A DNA stretch of 64,000 bases from Bacillota bacterium (GCA_023386815.1 JAEWIZ010000020.1:83932-147931), one strand, 5' to 3'; positions 35,797 to 44,895 are shown, counted from the stretch's first letter. A program made the numbers and translations. The notes: generated by a model not told the origin, from the letters alone.

Positions 35797-36981
35797 ATGT
35801 ACGCACAAATAGTTAACGAACTAAATAATTATCTTAGAAGCCTGAATATAAGTGATAATCCAATAAATCCAAATGAATTCCAGGCTGTATTTGTAAAGAA
35901 ATTGTCGAATCAGAATATCATAAAAGAAAAACGCAGAATAAACGCAGGAGCTACTATCTCTACAGTAAACCAGACTCACCTTGATGTTACAGGGCGGCAA
36001 AGTATGTTGTTTTTCTTTGAATCTTTAAATGACGAAACGACTTCTATTCAGAACATAGATATTGACTTATATGAAAATAATTATAAATATCTATTTGATA
36101 TAAATGCTCCCAAAGGAGAATTGGACTTAGAAGGTAATACATACTTTACCCGTGTTTCTGCATTTTTTCCCTCACCCTTAACTCCCCCATACTTAAACCC
36201 ACTCTCAGGCAACTGGGACAGGCTATTACATAGTTCTGCATATAAGAAATATGGACACACCGGTGATCAGATTCAGATTAATATTCCAGATTCTGATGAG
36301 ATTTTTACCAAGTTTCATCATTTGGCATTCCAAGATGACGCTTTGGTTTTATTAAAGTATGATTATTTTCATTATCTGGCAATTTTAATTCCTTTTGAAT
36401 TGTGTAACAATCTATATACGATTACACATACTTATGGTACTCAAAATGTAAATATTGCTGTAGATAATCCTTTATATAATAAAGAGACAGCACTTCAAAT
36501 TCAATTTGATGAAATCACAAAAGATCTTATGTTTGATGAATGTGAATCCTTAACATTACAGACCTCATTAAACAATAGTTTTGCTGCTGGAACTGATATT
36601 CCTAGATTGATAAAAACTCGTGTATCCCAAGGTGCTTTTCGACGATTACTACTTTTGGAACGTCATCAATGCCAATTATGTGATATTACTACTACTTCTA
36701 CATTAAGAGCTAGCCATATCAAAGAATGGTCTCAATCCTCAAGAGAAGAGAGAATAGATGCAGCTAATGGTTTACTACTCTGTGCTAATCACGATGCACT
36801 TTTTGACCGACATCTCATTTCTTTTAACCCAGATACCGGTAATATCTGCATTTCAGATTCTATTAGCGCCGAACAAAAAATTGCGTTAAATATTTCTGAT
36901 GAACTTACCCTCCCTCTTAATGAACAAAAGAGAAACTACATGAAAATCCACTATCAAAAATATAGAGATAACGAAAAATAA
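35797..36981 (+). CDS. HNH endonuclease sharing the N-terminal domain of the McrB-like subunit
   Basis: 394 residues. C-terminal HNH: CQLCDITTTST, ASHIKEW, NGLLLCANHDALFDRHLISF, with paired Cys and His ligands. The N-terminal part has NQTHLDVTGRQSMLFFF and FHHLAFQDDALVLLKYDYF, which line up with NQTHIAISGEQ and FRKLLHTGDYLVLLKHKES of the McrB-like protein at 31214-33097. This is therefore probably the same DNA-reading module fused to a different nuclease. It is divergent from the restriction operon. AAAAAGGGG precedes the ATG. It could be an extra nuclease for the same sequence, protected by the same methylases. Confidence 0.75.
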   Translation: MYAQIVNELNNYLRSLNISDNPINPNEFQAVFVKKLSNQNIIKEKRRINAGATISTVNQTHLDVTGRQSMLFFFESLNDETTSIQNIDIDLYENNYKYLFDINAPKGELDLEGNTYFTRVSAFFPSPLTPPYLNPLSGNWDRLLHSSAYKKYGHTGDQIQINIPDSDEIFTKFHHLAFQDDALVLLKYDYFHYLAILIPFELCNNLYTITHTYGTQNVNIAVDNPLYNKETALQIQFDEITKDLMFDECESLTLQTSLNNSFAAGTDIPRLIKTRVSQGAFRRLLLLERHQCQLCDITTTSTLRASHIKEWSQSSREERIDAANGLLLCANHDALFDRHLISFNPDTGNICISDSISAEQKIALNISDELTLPLNEQKRNYMKIHYQKYRDNEK

Positions 36982-37034
36982 ATATTGAGTTTAAGTAAAG
37001 TAATCAATACCATTTTTCACAAAGGCAGAGGAAG

Positions 37035-39143
37035 TTACCTTCCCCTGCCTCTGTCAATCTGCTTATCCTTTCCGTTCCTTTCCTCCATTTCCCGAACCAT
37101 CTTCTCTTCATAAATCATCTGATAATCATCCATTATTTCTTCGATATCCATCTTCACTCCAAGCAAACGTAACACTTCCCTATGAAGACTCAGATTATAA
37201 TTTGCATCGTCCATTCTGAAATCAAACAGCGCAACTTTTCTTTCCAATGGCATATTCTCGTAAGACTCATAAAGCATTTCTATTACCTGTGCTGTATTAT
37301 CTGCCACCTCATGGATTGCATCCCTTCTTGTTGCATTGAATATCATATCAGCCTCATCCAATAGACCATCAAAATCATATCCATGACCACAGTTATCGTA
37401 AAAGTCTCTGATAATTTTCACAATATCATTTACCGCCATATCCTCTGCAACACCAAATACCTTCGCTTTATCACTATCTGTCATGAAGCGATATTCTGAA
37501 TATGTGAGCGGCATCCGTACTCTAGAATTATGACCATCAGCGGAACGAATAACAGATTCTGATTTTATATCACTATCTCCAGAAACCACATCTCCCAAAC
37601 CATATACAGATACAGACATTTCTCCTTCTTCCAATTCAACTCCGGCATCAATCACTGGGACATTATCCAAATCAGATTCAGATTTATCGTAAGCACCTGC
37701 TTCAAGACTTGCCGTCACCTCTTGTTCAGCATTTTCAATCTGGGTATCTTCAGTAATTGGTTCCGCAACAGGATAATTGCCAGCCACATCCCTATTATCC
37801 GTAAAATCATATTCATCATAATCAATAGTCGTAGGTGCTGTTCTCTCTGCTTCATAATAAGTAGGCACTTCCATTTCAAAGTTTGTCTTAATTGGTTCAT
37901 CCTCGGAAACCACATACATCGCAGTGGACAGATTTTCTTTCATCGCGATACCTGCCAGTTTCTGATTATACTTTGTCTTATGCTTCTCTTCCTTAAGCTG
38001 CTGCAATTCCTTCTGTATTCCCATATGCCAGTCCTGAAATTCCCGCCAGTCGTCTTCTGACTTACAGGCACTAAGCTTTGCTTTCGTCATGGCATAAATC
38101 TTATGCTGCCTTTTATTAATTTCTTCATGGCGTTTTTCCTGCCTGATCTTGTAATCAACCAGGTCACCAAAGTCTTTGATATCATTATTAACAATCATCA
38201 GATATTCGTCTTGCAACAGATGAAACCGTTTCAGATCCTCGGCATATCTTGCTGAATTCACATAAAATTTCTTCTGTTCCACAATTCTCAGACGATACAT
38301 CTTGGCATAGAACTTTTTCTGATATAGAGTCAGATTACTCCTCTTATAATTCCAGAAATCCTTCGCATAATAATGTGGAATCACCGTATGAGGCGAACCA
38401 AGATAATATTTGAATACACCCTCTTTAAACATTTCATCCATCTTATCCAGTTTATGATACAGTTTCCTCCCCGGCACCTTTACTGTCAGATAGGTTCCTT
38501 GTTTGAATTCATACCCTATCCTTTTCATAAGATACAGGAAATGATCCACACTGCCTGCATAAGCGGCGCAAAGTCTGGCATCCCGATAGATCAGTTCTTT
38601 GAAGGACTGTTCAAACTCCCATTTCTCTCTGGACATATTGACTGGATTCTTACTATATTCTGCTGGCTGAATGGATAATCCCAACTCTTTACAGAACTTG
38701 TTTGTCAGGGGCTGCAAATGATATTTCCAGTTCCCTTTCGGAGAATCATACTTCATTCCATCCACAAATCTCACAATGTTCCATACAATATGACCGTGAT
38801 TGTGGGCTTTGTCCGTATGAACAGAATAAACAACTTCATAATTTTCTCCCAAATGTTCTTCTGCAAATCGTCTTGTTACTTCAAATGCCTGTTCTGGCGT
38901 TGCTTCATCTGGTGGAAACGAAATAATAATGTGATATCCCTGTCTCTTATTTGTCTTTCCAAATATCTGCTTGGTGTCAAGCATCTGCTCATAGGCTGTT
39001 TCTGGTAGGCAGTTAATACTACCCACCAGAATCTTCTCCTCTGTCTTGTCTCCATTCTGAATATATTCCAATGCAGTTTCCAGATGTCTTGCGGGATTAC
39101 GGTCTTTCACTTCATTGATATTTATGATTTTCGTAATCGCCAA
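37035..39143 (-). CDS. MOBP-type relaxase
   Basis: 702 residues. The N-terminal relaxase domain has the metal-binding His cluster HTDKAHNHGHIVWN near residues 109-120 and an N-terminal Tyr-containing LETALEYIQNG. The C-terminal ~400 residues are a variable helical region with an acidic linker. Relaxases nick oriT and lead the transferred strand through a helper's secretion channel. The TTG start overlaps the end of MobC and uses the GGAGGTG there. With no secretion genes in the element, this defines an IME rather than an ICE. Confidence 0.85.
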   Translation of the reverse strand: MAITKIININEVKDRNPARHLETALEYIQNGDKTEEKILVGSINCLPETAYEQMLDTKQIFGKTNKRQGYHIIISFPPDEATPEQAFEVTRRFAEEHLGENYEVVYSVHTDKAHNHGHIVWNIVRFVDGMKYDSPKGNWKYHLQPLTNKFCKELGLSIQPAEYSKNPVNMSREKWEFEQSFKELIYRDARLCAAYAGSVDHFLYLMKRIGYEFKQGTYLTVKVPGRKLYHKLDKMDEMFKEGVFKYYLGSPHTVIPHYYAKDFWNYKRSNLTLYQKKFYAKMYRLRIVEQKKFYVNSARYAEDLKRFHLLQDEYLMIVNNDIKDFGDLVDYKIRQEKRHEEINKRQHKIYAMTKAKLSACKSEDDWREFQDWHMGIQKELQQLKEEKHKTKYNQKLAGIAMKENLSTAMYVVSEDEPIKTNFEMEVPTYYEAERTAPTTIDYDEYDFTDNRDVAGNYPVAEPITEDTQIENAEQEVTASLEAGAYDKSESDLDNVPVIDAGVELEEGEMSVSVYGLGDVVSGDSDIKSESVIRSADGHNSRVRMPLTYSEYRFMTDSDKAKVFGVAEDMAVNDIVKIIRDFYDNCGHGYDFDGLLDEADMIFNATRRDAIHEVADNTAQVIEMLYESYENMPLERKVALFDFRMDDANYNLSLHREVLRLLGVKMDIEEIMDDYQMIYEEKMVREMEERNGKDKQIDRGRGR

Positions 39144-39484
39144 TTTTCAAGCACCTCCTTCATCAGCTTCGTTATTTCTTCCAAAAGCATGGTACATTTA
39201 TAGATTTCACTAAAATAAACATCGCCACGACCATTTGCTACCTTGGCCAGCTGATTCACATTTGTTGCAACTCCCGTGATCTGTCTCACCAGATTTGCCC
39301 GGTCCAGTGGAAACTTCAGATCAACCTTACCAGAACCCTGAACTAAAGCGCGAATATATTTGCTACGGTCTACTCCGGCAGCTTTTGCATCCTCCTCCAG
39401 CTTTTCAAAATCTTTATCAGATAATTTCACAGATACCTTGTGGTACTTGATATCTGATTTATACTTTCTTCTTCCATTTACCAT
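39122..39484 (-). CDS. mobC: MobC-like relaxosome accessory protein
   Basis: About 120 residues. An RHH-type N-terminus (YHKVSVKLSDKDFEKLEEDA, AGVDRSKYIRALV) is followed by the MobC signature ITGVATNVNQLAKVANGRG. It binds near oriT and helps the relaxase open the nick site. ATG 39484 has GGAGG eight bases upstream. It overlaps the relaxase start. Confidence 0.85.
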   Translation of the reverse strand: MVNGRRKYKSDIKYHKVSVKLSDKDFEKLEEDAKAAGVDRSKYIRALVQGSGKVDLKFPLDRANLVRQITGVATNVNQLAKVANGRGDVYFSEIYKCTMLLEEITKLMKEVLENWRLRKS

Positions 39485-39622
39485 ACACAAATCCTCCTTC
39501 AAAAATCATTCTCTGCGACCTGTTTTCTCTTATCTGTCTCATTGTTTTTCTCTCCTTTCTGCTCTCACATTCCTGTGGAGCAATGCTAAAAATATCCCTG
39601 TAAATTTCCTACTGCAAGATGC

Positions 39623-39796
39623 GGAAAAAGTCGGACTTTTTCCAGCCAAAAAATTTTTGGCTTCTTGGCAGGAGTCCCTGCACCCATATTCATATCTATA
39701 CCTCGAATTTCATGTAATACATCCTGCACTACAAAATATTTTTGTAATGCAATCTGTACTACATTTCCCTTCGCATTTATTACAATCCGCACTACA
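39623..39796. repeat. oriT-like region: two tandem hairpins and three direct repeats
   Basis: Adjacent 9-bp hairpins GGAAAAAGT-cgg-ACTTTTTCC (39623-39643) and AGCCAAAAA-a-TTTTTGGCT (39644-39662) are followed by three repeats of ATC(C/T)G(C/T)ACTACA type at 39721, 39751 and 39784, about 30 bases apart. It lies directly upstream of mobC, where IME transfer origins usually sit. All three minus-strand frames here are partly open, so short spurious ORFs are expected; none was accepted. Confidence 0.5.
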
Positions 39797-40265
39797 GATT
39801 ATCAATAAAATCAAACGCATCATCTGGGATCTCAGCTCCACTTTCTGGAAGAACACCAGCCGCACTAACTTCTTCCGTTTCATTCTGAAAAGCCACGGTT
39901 TCATCTGGAGATTTTGGAGCGACTGTAATCACTCCATCTGCAAAAACTTCTTTCAACACAGCTCGAATCAGCTCGGGTAGTTCTTTGACAAGGCTCTCAT
40001 TTCCCTTTTCCACTTCCTGGCTCAAATTTTCCAGTAATGTTTTTTGAAAGATTTCTTCTTCCTAACGTTTGGTTTCAGTAGCTTCCCTTTCCACTTCACC
40101 AGCAATCCATTCTCTCACCAACATCTTTAGAAATTTGCTCTTGTCGCCTAGATCCTGTTTCTGATTTCCCTGGTCGATGCTTTCCAGATACTCATAAATC
40201 TCTTTTTCCTCATGTTTATCCAGATTCAGTCTGAAACTGACTGTTTTAAAGGATTCTTTCGCCAT
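39792..40265 (-). CDS. parR: ParR-like partition adaptor interrupted by an in-frame amber codon
   Basis: Two pieces lie in exactly the same frame, split by one TAG (40062-40064). The first 67 codons give an RHH-like DNA-binding part (KTVSFRLNLDKHEEKEIYEY). After the TAG, 89 codons follow (EEEIFQKTLLENLS ...) ending in the acidic tail IPDDAFDFIDNL, typical of the ParM-binding C-terminus. Total 157 codons plus stop, normal for ParR/StbB. It precisely follows parM. It is either a nonsense mutation that leaves a DNA-binding stub or a site of readthrough. A TTG inside the second part could allow separate translation. Confidence 0.6.
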
Positions 40266-40279
40266 CAGGAAATCACCTG

Positions 40280-41188
40280 CTACTGCAGCTTCTTGACCGC
40301 AAAATATTCATAACCAATGGCATTGGCTTTGACATCCTCCAAATAGCAGATGTGAGAACCTCTGATATTTCCAAAGAGTTTCATCACAACTGCTCCACCA
40401 CCTGCATAGATGATTGGTGTAAGTTCTGGATCAAATCCATTTTCTTTCAGCTGTGCTTCAAGTTCCTCTGCAAAAGTACGAATCTGCTCCTGCATTACTT
40501 TTGTGTATTCTTCTCCCAGACTGCTTGTTCCCTTCATCATTGCTTCCTGAATGTTAGCTTCGCTTACCTTACGGTTCAGCTGACTGTAAATTGCTTTTTC
40601 CACTCTTCTGGTACAGGAAATCAATGCCTCTGGCAAGCTAAAACTATCTCGTTCAACTGGTACATGATTTCTTGTATGAATTACATCAATTGTCTTGGAA
40701 CCAATATCCACAATAAGCTGATCCTCCTTCATATTGCCTAATCGGTCCGCAACTGCTGCATAGCACTGTGGAAATAACAAGACATCTACAATGTTTATGT
40801 GGTAGCGTTTCCCATTGAATTCAAAATCCTCCCGACCACGTTTCAGATAATCTGTGAACGCCTGTTTTTCTGCTCCAAATCTGGCAAATGGCAAACCTGC
40901 TGCCACTACCACATCCGCATAACGCAGTCCATAATAATCCATCTCATACGCAATTCCCGCAAGTGTCAGAAGAAAATAATCTTCATCTTCTGTTTTAACG
41001 TTTTTCATGGGAAGTCTTCCTTCTCCCACTTTGTAGTAATTTCCTTTGTAACGCATGGTTTTCTCTGTAAATGCCGGAGCAACACCAAACGCCTGAATTC
41101 CATTTTCAAATACCACATGAGGAGTTTTACAGGTACAAAAGCCATGATCTATTGCTGCTACTAATACATTCTTATCTTTTAAATACAT
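40280..41188 (-). CDS. parM: ParM-like actin-family segregation ATPase
   Basis: 302 residues with the actin-fold signatures: phosphate-1 AAIDHGFCTCKT, phosphate-2 LIVDIGSKTIDV and the adenosine motif PIIYAGGGAVVMKLF near the C-terminus. ParM forms filaments that push apart plasmid copies via ParR bound to a centromere. On an IME it would stabilise the excised circular form. It is followed 14 bases later by the parR-like gene. AAGGGAAGG precedes the ATG. Confidence 0.85.
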   Translation of the reverse strand: MYLKDKNVLVAAIDHGFCTCKTPHVVFENGIQAFGVAPAFTEKTMRYKGNYYKVGEGRLPMKNVKTEDEDYFLLTLAGIAYEMDYYGLRYADVVVAAGLPFARFGAEKQAFTDYLKRGREDFEFNGKRYHINIVDVLLFPQCYAAVADRLGNMKEDQLIVDIGSKTIDVIHTRNHVPVERDSFSLPEALISCTRRVEKAIYSQLNRKVSEANIQEAMMKGTSSLGEEYTKVMQEQIRTFAEELEAQLKENGFDPELTPIIYAGGGAVVMKLFGNIRGSHICYLEDVKANAIGYEYFAVKKLQ

Positions 41189-41204
41189 ACAATCGCCTTC
41201 CCTT

Positions 41205-41654
41205 CTACTGTCTTTCAGCTGCTGCTAGTGCTTCCTCAAATCGGCACTGTTTTTCATATTCAATTGCTACTCTGGCATCGTTAGTAATTACTTCATCTGC
41301 AAAAAATGTTGCCTGATAATTTGCCCTCAATATCTCCACCGATGAATTTCTGTCTGTATAAGGAAATTGATTCACATACTGTCTGACCTTCTCCTCTTCC
41401 ATTTCTACAGCCTGCTCATTAAATTCCATCGCTCTGACCGTAAGTTCTCCACTTAACAAATATTTGTGGTAGGCATGGCGGTCAATTTCCCAAAGCAACG
41501 TCATCCACTTACGTCCATACTAACCAATATTCACAATGGTAGCTGCATCTGATTTCCCTAGGATTGGATATGCAAAATCCCCTCTCATCTCATACGCAAT
41601 TCCTTCTCTTTCAAATAGCGTCTGTTCTTCCTTGTTTCATAAATTCTTTTCCAT
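41205..41654 (-). pseudogene. TnpV-like transposon protein with in-frame stops
   Basis: One continuous frame of 150 codons from the ATG at 41654 reads MEKNL, then TGA, NKEEQTLFEREGIAYEMRGD..., NIG, then TAG, YGRKWMTLLWEIDRHAYHKY and LLSGELTVRAMEF. The YGxxWMTxLWE...Y..xLLSGEL pattern is the TnpV (PF14198) core, and the TAG falls where a Lys is expected. Two nonsense codons make this a probable relic, although the 99-codon C-terminal part could start at its own ATG (41504). Confidence 0.5.
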
Positions 41655-41832
41655 ATAGTTGTTCTTCCTGCACCTTTGGTGCTTACAATAATAATTATTT
41701 GTTCATGCCTTAACGCCGGCTCGCGAAGAGTTACTGCTTTTAAATGTCCTGCCTGGCAGGAAAATACTCCTTCCCCATGTTTCTTCTGAAATAATGAAAT
41801 ATCTAAACTGCCCACACCTGACAGTCATGTTC

Positions 41833-42000
41833 TTATGGTGTTGCTATTCTTACAAATGTAAGAACGATTCTTGCTAACAGCGCAAAAAGAATTAGAAACA
41901 ATCTCAATGCTCCAAGTAAAAGATTGAATGTTACAAGAAGCAGCCAGGCAATCGCCTTAAATATAGCCAGAACACCTTTACCCATCGTTCTTAAAATCAT
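41833..42000 (-). CDS. Small membrane peptide
   Basis: 55 residues: MILRTMGKGVLAIFKAIAWL, then two hydrophobic stretches (LLVTFNLLLGALRLFLILFA) with Arg at the ends. GAGGAG lies nine bases before this ATG; an alternative ATG is at 42009. It resembles the short hydrophobic peptides that are common near the ends of Clostridia mobile elements. Function unknown. Confidence 0.5.
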   Translation of the reverse strand: MILRTMGKGVLAIFKAIAWLLLVTFNLLLGALRLFLILFALLARIVLTFVRIATP

Positions 42001-42254
42001 AAACTTCATCTCCTCTCTTACGGTAACCTACCCGGTAGCCATTCGGATTTTGGGTACAAAAAATAGAACTATATCGCTATAGATTTCATTCAGAATTTCT
42101 TCTGATTTTGATCCATCTCAATCTAGTCCTATCCAGATTTAAATACCTATTCACTTTTTACTCTCATAACACTGCATACGGCATATAAAATAATCTTTAT
42201 ACGAAAACGGATTAGGACTAAGCCACTGAAACCCGCTTATTTACGGCATTTCTT

Positions 42255-42295
42255 CGACCTGTCACAATTATAACCCGATCCCCTGTTGCTGCAAC
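42255..42295. other. IME right attachment site (attR)
   Basis: The core GG in the helicase strand corresponds to CC at 42282-42283. Reading inward on the minus strand from 42281, TCG is at offsets 4-6, GT at 8-9 and TGTGAC at 16-21 (GTCACA at 42261-42266), the same offsets as at the left end. Element DNA between 42001 and 42260 shows no gene, only GGTAACCTACCCGGTAGCC, a near-palindrome close to 42020-42040. Confidence 0.7.
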
Positions 42296-43024
42296 TACAA
42301 TACCTTTATCAAATCCCTCTTTCCGGCTTTTTGCAAGAGAGTAGAGTGCTTCAATCTGTGCTCCCTGTGGTCTGAATATGCTGACTGCATTTTGTTCCTG
42401 TGTATCATACTTTTCTAAATCTTTACTTACAAATGGTCTTCTCCAATTCTTGGTATACTCTGATAATACTTCGTCTGTTACTTCATATGAGTGATTATTA
42501 AACAAATCTTCAAAAGCATGAAAAAATACGTCAAAATCATGAGTATTTGATGTCCTGGTAAAACGATAATTCCATTCTATGGATGAAGTCAGTGCACCGT
42601 TAGAAAGATTAGACGAGCCAATATAAATCTCTCCATCTTCCTTACGATGAAAAATATAGGACTTTGGATGAAATGATTTGTTTGGATTATTGTACAATCG
42701 AAGGTCTACTTGGTTCCCCAATTCTTTCTTCAACAGGTATAGGGCAGATGGCTGTGTTATACCTAGATAATTACCACTAAGAATTCTGATTTTAACTCCC
42801 CTATCTAAAGCTCTTTTTAAATCATCGATAATCAAACGTACTCCAGATTCCATCAGAAAAGAAACAATGATGTCAATCCGGTCGGATGATAGAATACTCA
42901 TCTTCAATTGATAATATAAAAACCGGCTGTCACCGGTAATAGCACTCTGATAAGTGTATAAACTATCGGCTTTCAATGTTTGATTTATCTGTGTTACGAT
43001 TTTCTCAGAATTATATTTATCCAT
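42282..43024 (-). pseudogene. N-terminal PLD-nuclease half of the interrupted helicase
   Basis: About 247 codons of native sequence: a phospholipase-D-like nuclease domain with HPKSYIFHRK and IYIGSSNLSNGAL (HxK...GSxN signature), then IFRPQGAQIEALYSLAKSRK and GIVVAATG, where Walker A should continue GIGKT. After the GG core the frame runs 20 residues into IME DNA and stops at 42218. The complement lies at 16201-17955. It overlaps the end of the upstream methyltransferase gene by 31 bases, so the two formed an operon. Confidence 0.85.
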
Positions 43025-43595
43025 TTTTCTTTTTCTCTCCCATGTCTTGCATCGGAACTAATCTTCATTTCTATCATTTCAAATCCCCCAACTAATTGGA
43101 TCAGTTCAATGAAGCTATCTTCTGTCATATCTGTAAAATACCTTCCATTTCTGTATCCTGTAAACTCCCCATACTTAAATGAGGTGTATAGATACCCTCC
43201 CACTTTTAATGCATTTTTAAGTTGTATTAAAACTTGCTCTAATTCCTTTGGCTCTAAGTGTAAGATTGAAGCACATGCCCAGATACCATCATATTGTTCC
43301 ATTTCATTAAAATCCTGAAATTGCATATGTCGTACACTTTGTCCAGTCATTTGTTCCGCCAGTTTGCACAACTCAACCGAACCATCAAGCGACTCCACCT
43401 GATATCCTTGATCCAGAAATGCCTTAGTATCCCGCCCGGATCCACATCCAAAATCCAAAATCCTGGCACCTTTCGTCAAATACTTTGTAAAGTTTTTCTG
43501 TAATGCAGAAAACTCAACATGAATCGTATCCTGATAGAAACTTGAAGCATTGTTGTTATAATATTCAATCGTTTTTTATCGTATAAATATTTCAA
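42994..43595 (-). pseudogene. SAM-dependent methyltransferase, frameshifted near its start
   Basis: The class I methyltransferase core is intact: ILDFGCGSGRDTKAFLDQGY, then SLDGSVEL and CASILHLE. The family N-terminus is also present (YYNNNASSFYQDTIHVEF) but is out of frame with the probable start (TTG 43595, GGAGG seven bases upstream). The junction is a run of six A residues at 43572-43577; seven would restore one frame of about 200 residues. This may be a real mutation, a slippage-dependent switch or a sequencing error in a homopolymer. It is coupled to the PLD-helicase gene. Confidence 0.6.
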
Positions 43596-43710
43596 AGATA
43601 CCTCCATATACCACTACTCATTTTCTTCCATTATGCACTATTATAATCCTTATTTGTAGTAAAATAAACTACTTAATAAATTATACCTAAGGTATTAAAC
43701 CCTATTTTTT

Positions 43711-44700
43711 TTACTCATACTGTTCCATAAGCCTTCTAGCCTCATTCCTCATCATTTCAACAACAGGTTCCGGAGATATAACCATGGCTCCTGCACCCAG
43801 TCCAATAACCCAAGCTAAAAACTGTTGACTTACTTCAACATCCACATTTATTCTAAAATGCTCGCCATCTGACGGAATAATCATGGTATCTTTTCCAAAA
43901 CGATCTATGATAACTCCAACCAGATTATTATCGCATTCTAATTTTACATTTTCCTCGGTACCACCGAACATACCAAACATTTTCTTTGCATATACCGCCA
44001 TATCAAACTTACTAAACTGCTCTTTCCCATCTCTTTTGTCTTCCATCAATGTTATATGCAACATTTTATCCACCCGGAAATGTTTTATCTTTTCCTCCTC
44101 AGAATCGAAGGCTACCATATAATAATTTTCATTATCCCACATCAATGCCCACGGACTAACTTGATATAAAGCACCATCGTTTTTAAGTTTGATTTTCTTA
44201 GCTACTGTCCATTGGAAATATTGAAACGTTATTTTCTTGTTCGTATTGATTGCTTCATGGAGATGATCCACATTATAGTAAATACTTTCGTTCATCGTCT
44301 TGATACGGTTTGACACATAAACCTGCCTTTGTAACTCTTTGGATTCGTATATACTGGCAAAGCTTTCAATCTTCTTGATTAGTTCATGTGACTTTTTTGC
44401 TGTAATAAATTTTGAGGATTGAACGGCATCAACTAGAAGTTTCAGCTCTGCCAACTCAAACTTACGATTTACAAGATGATAAAAATACGTTCCCTTTTCC
44501 TGAAATCCTTTTATATCAAAGCCATAGTGATTAAGTGCCTCAATATCTGCATATATTGATTTTCTTTCCGCACTAATATCATTGCTGCTTAAATAATCTA
44601 AGATATCAACCATGGTAATGTAATGAGTTGCATCTGTTTTATCCATAAATAACTGCATCAAGTAAATGATTTTCATTTTTTGATTTGATCCTTTAGCCAT
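43711..44700 (-). CDS. WYL-domain transcriptional regulator
   Basis: About 329 residues. An N-terminal winged HTH (MKIIYLMQLFMDKTDATHYI, DISAERKSIYADIEAL) is followed by the WYL domain (ISPWALMWDNENYYMVAFDS-like stretch at residues ~185-205) and a WCX tail ending in ARRLMEQYE. WYL regulators bind nucleic-acid-like ligands and commonly control defence or DNA-stress genes. ATG 44700 is chosen for its GGAAGGG site. It lies directly upstream of the methyltransferase/PLD-helicase genes and may control them. Confidence 0.8.
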   Translation of the reverse strand: MAKGSNQKMKIIYLMQLFMDKTDATHYITMVDILDYLSSNDISAERKSIYADIEALNHYGFDIKGFQEKGTYFYHLVNRKFELAELKLLVDAVQSSKFITAKKSHELIKKIESFASIYESKELQRQVYVSNRIKTMNESIYYNVDHLHEAINTNKKITFQYFQWTVAKKIKLKNDGALYQVSPWALMWDNENYYMVAFDSEEEKIKHFRVDKMLHITLMEDKRDGKEQFSKFDMAVYAKKMFGMFGGTEENVKLECDNNLVGVIIDRFGKDTMIIPSDGEHFRINVDVEVSQQFLAWVIGLGAGAMVISPEPVVEMMRNEARRLMEQYE

Positions 44701-44790
44701 AAGTACATCCCTTCCATTATTCAAGTTAACTATATTATGACCAAATTATAACATACCAATAATTGGAAGTCCAAATAATTGTACATCCGT

Positions 44791-44895
44791 CTATTTTTCA
44801 CAAGCACATCTATCAAAGTACTCACATATCACACAGCAACCATGGCATTGTTTTCTTCTGCTCCGAAACAGCCAGTGTTTTATTCTATTCATCAT
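44791..44895 (-). CDS. Cysteine-rich mini-protein
   Basis: 34 residues: MMNRIKHWLFRSRRK followed by QCHGCCVICEYFDRCACEK, six cysteines in 17 residues. Similar short basic-then-Cys proteins are common in Lachnospiraceae, and this one begins 15 bases after the SIMPL gene stop, so it is likely a true small gene of that operon. Metal binding is inferred from the cysteines. Confidence 0.5.
   Translation of the reverse strand: MMNRIKHWLFRSRRKQCHGCCVICEYFDRCACEK

Larger units (their letters stand above)
17956..42283. mobile_element. 24.3 kb integrative mobilizable element with defence cargo
   Basis: The borders come from reconstruction of the interrupted helicase gene. Contents from left to right are: an AAA ATPase with a partner protein, three serine recombinases, a structured non-coding region, the LlaJI-type restriction operon with Vsr and CHAT, an HNH endonuclease, a MobP relaxase with MobC, an oriT-like region, ParR/ParM, a TnpV-like relic and a small membrane protein. 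It encodes no type IV secretion genes, so it must be mobilized by a helper such as the surrounding ICE. Its trio of recombinases is the probable integration machinery. Confidence 0.85.

Noticed and set aside
39586..39904. Two overlapping minus-strand ORFs, one Cys-rich
   Set aside because: They fall in the hairpin/direct-repeat region upstream of mobC; the repeats keep several frames open and no ribosome site supports either.
41585..41815. 76-codon minus-strand ORF
   Set aside because: The neighbouring frame at 41205-41654 reads as a TnpV-like protein; this one is a shadow across the same bases.
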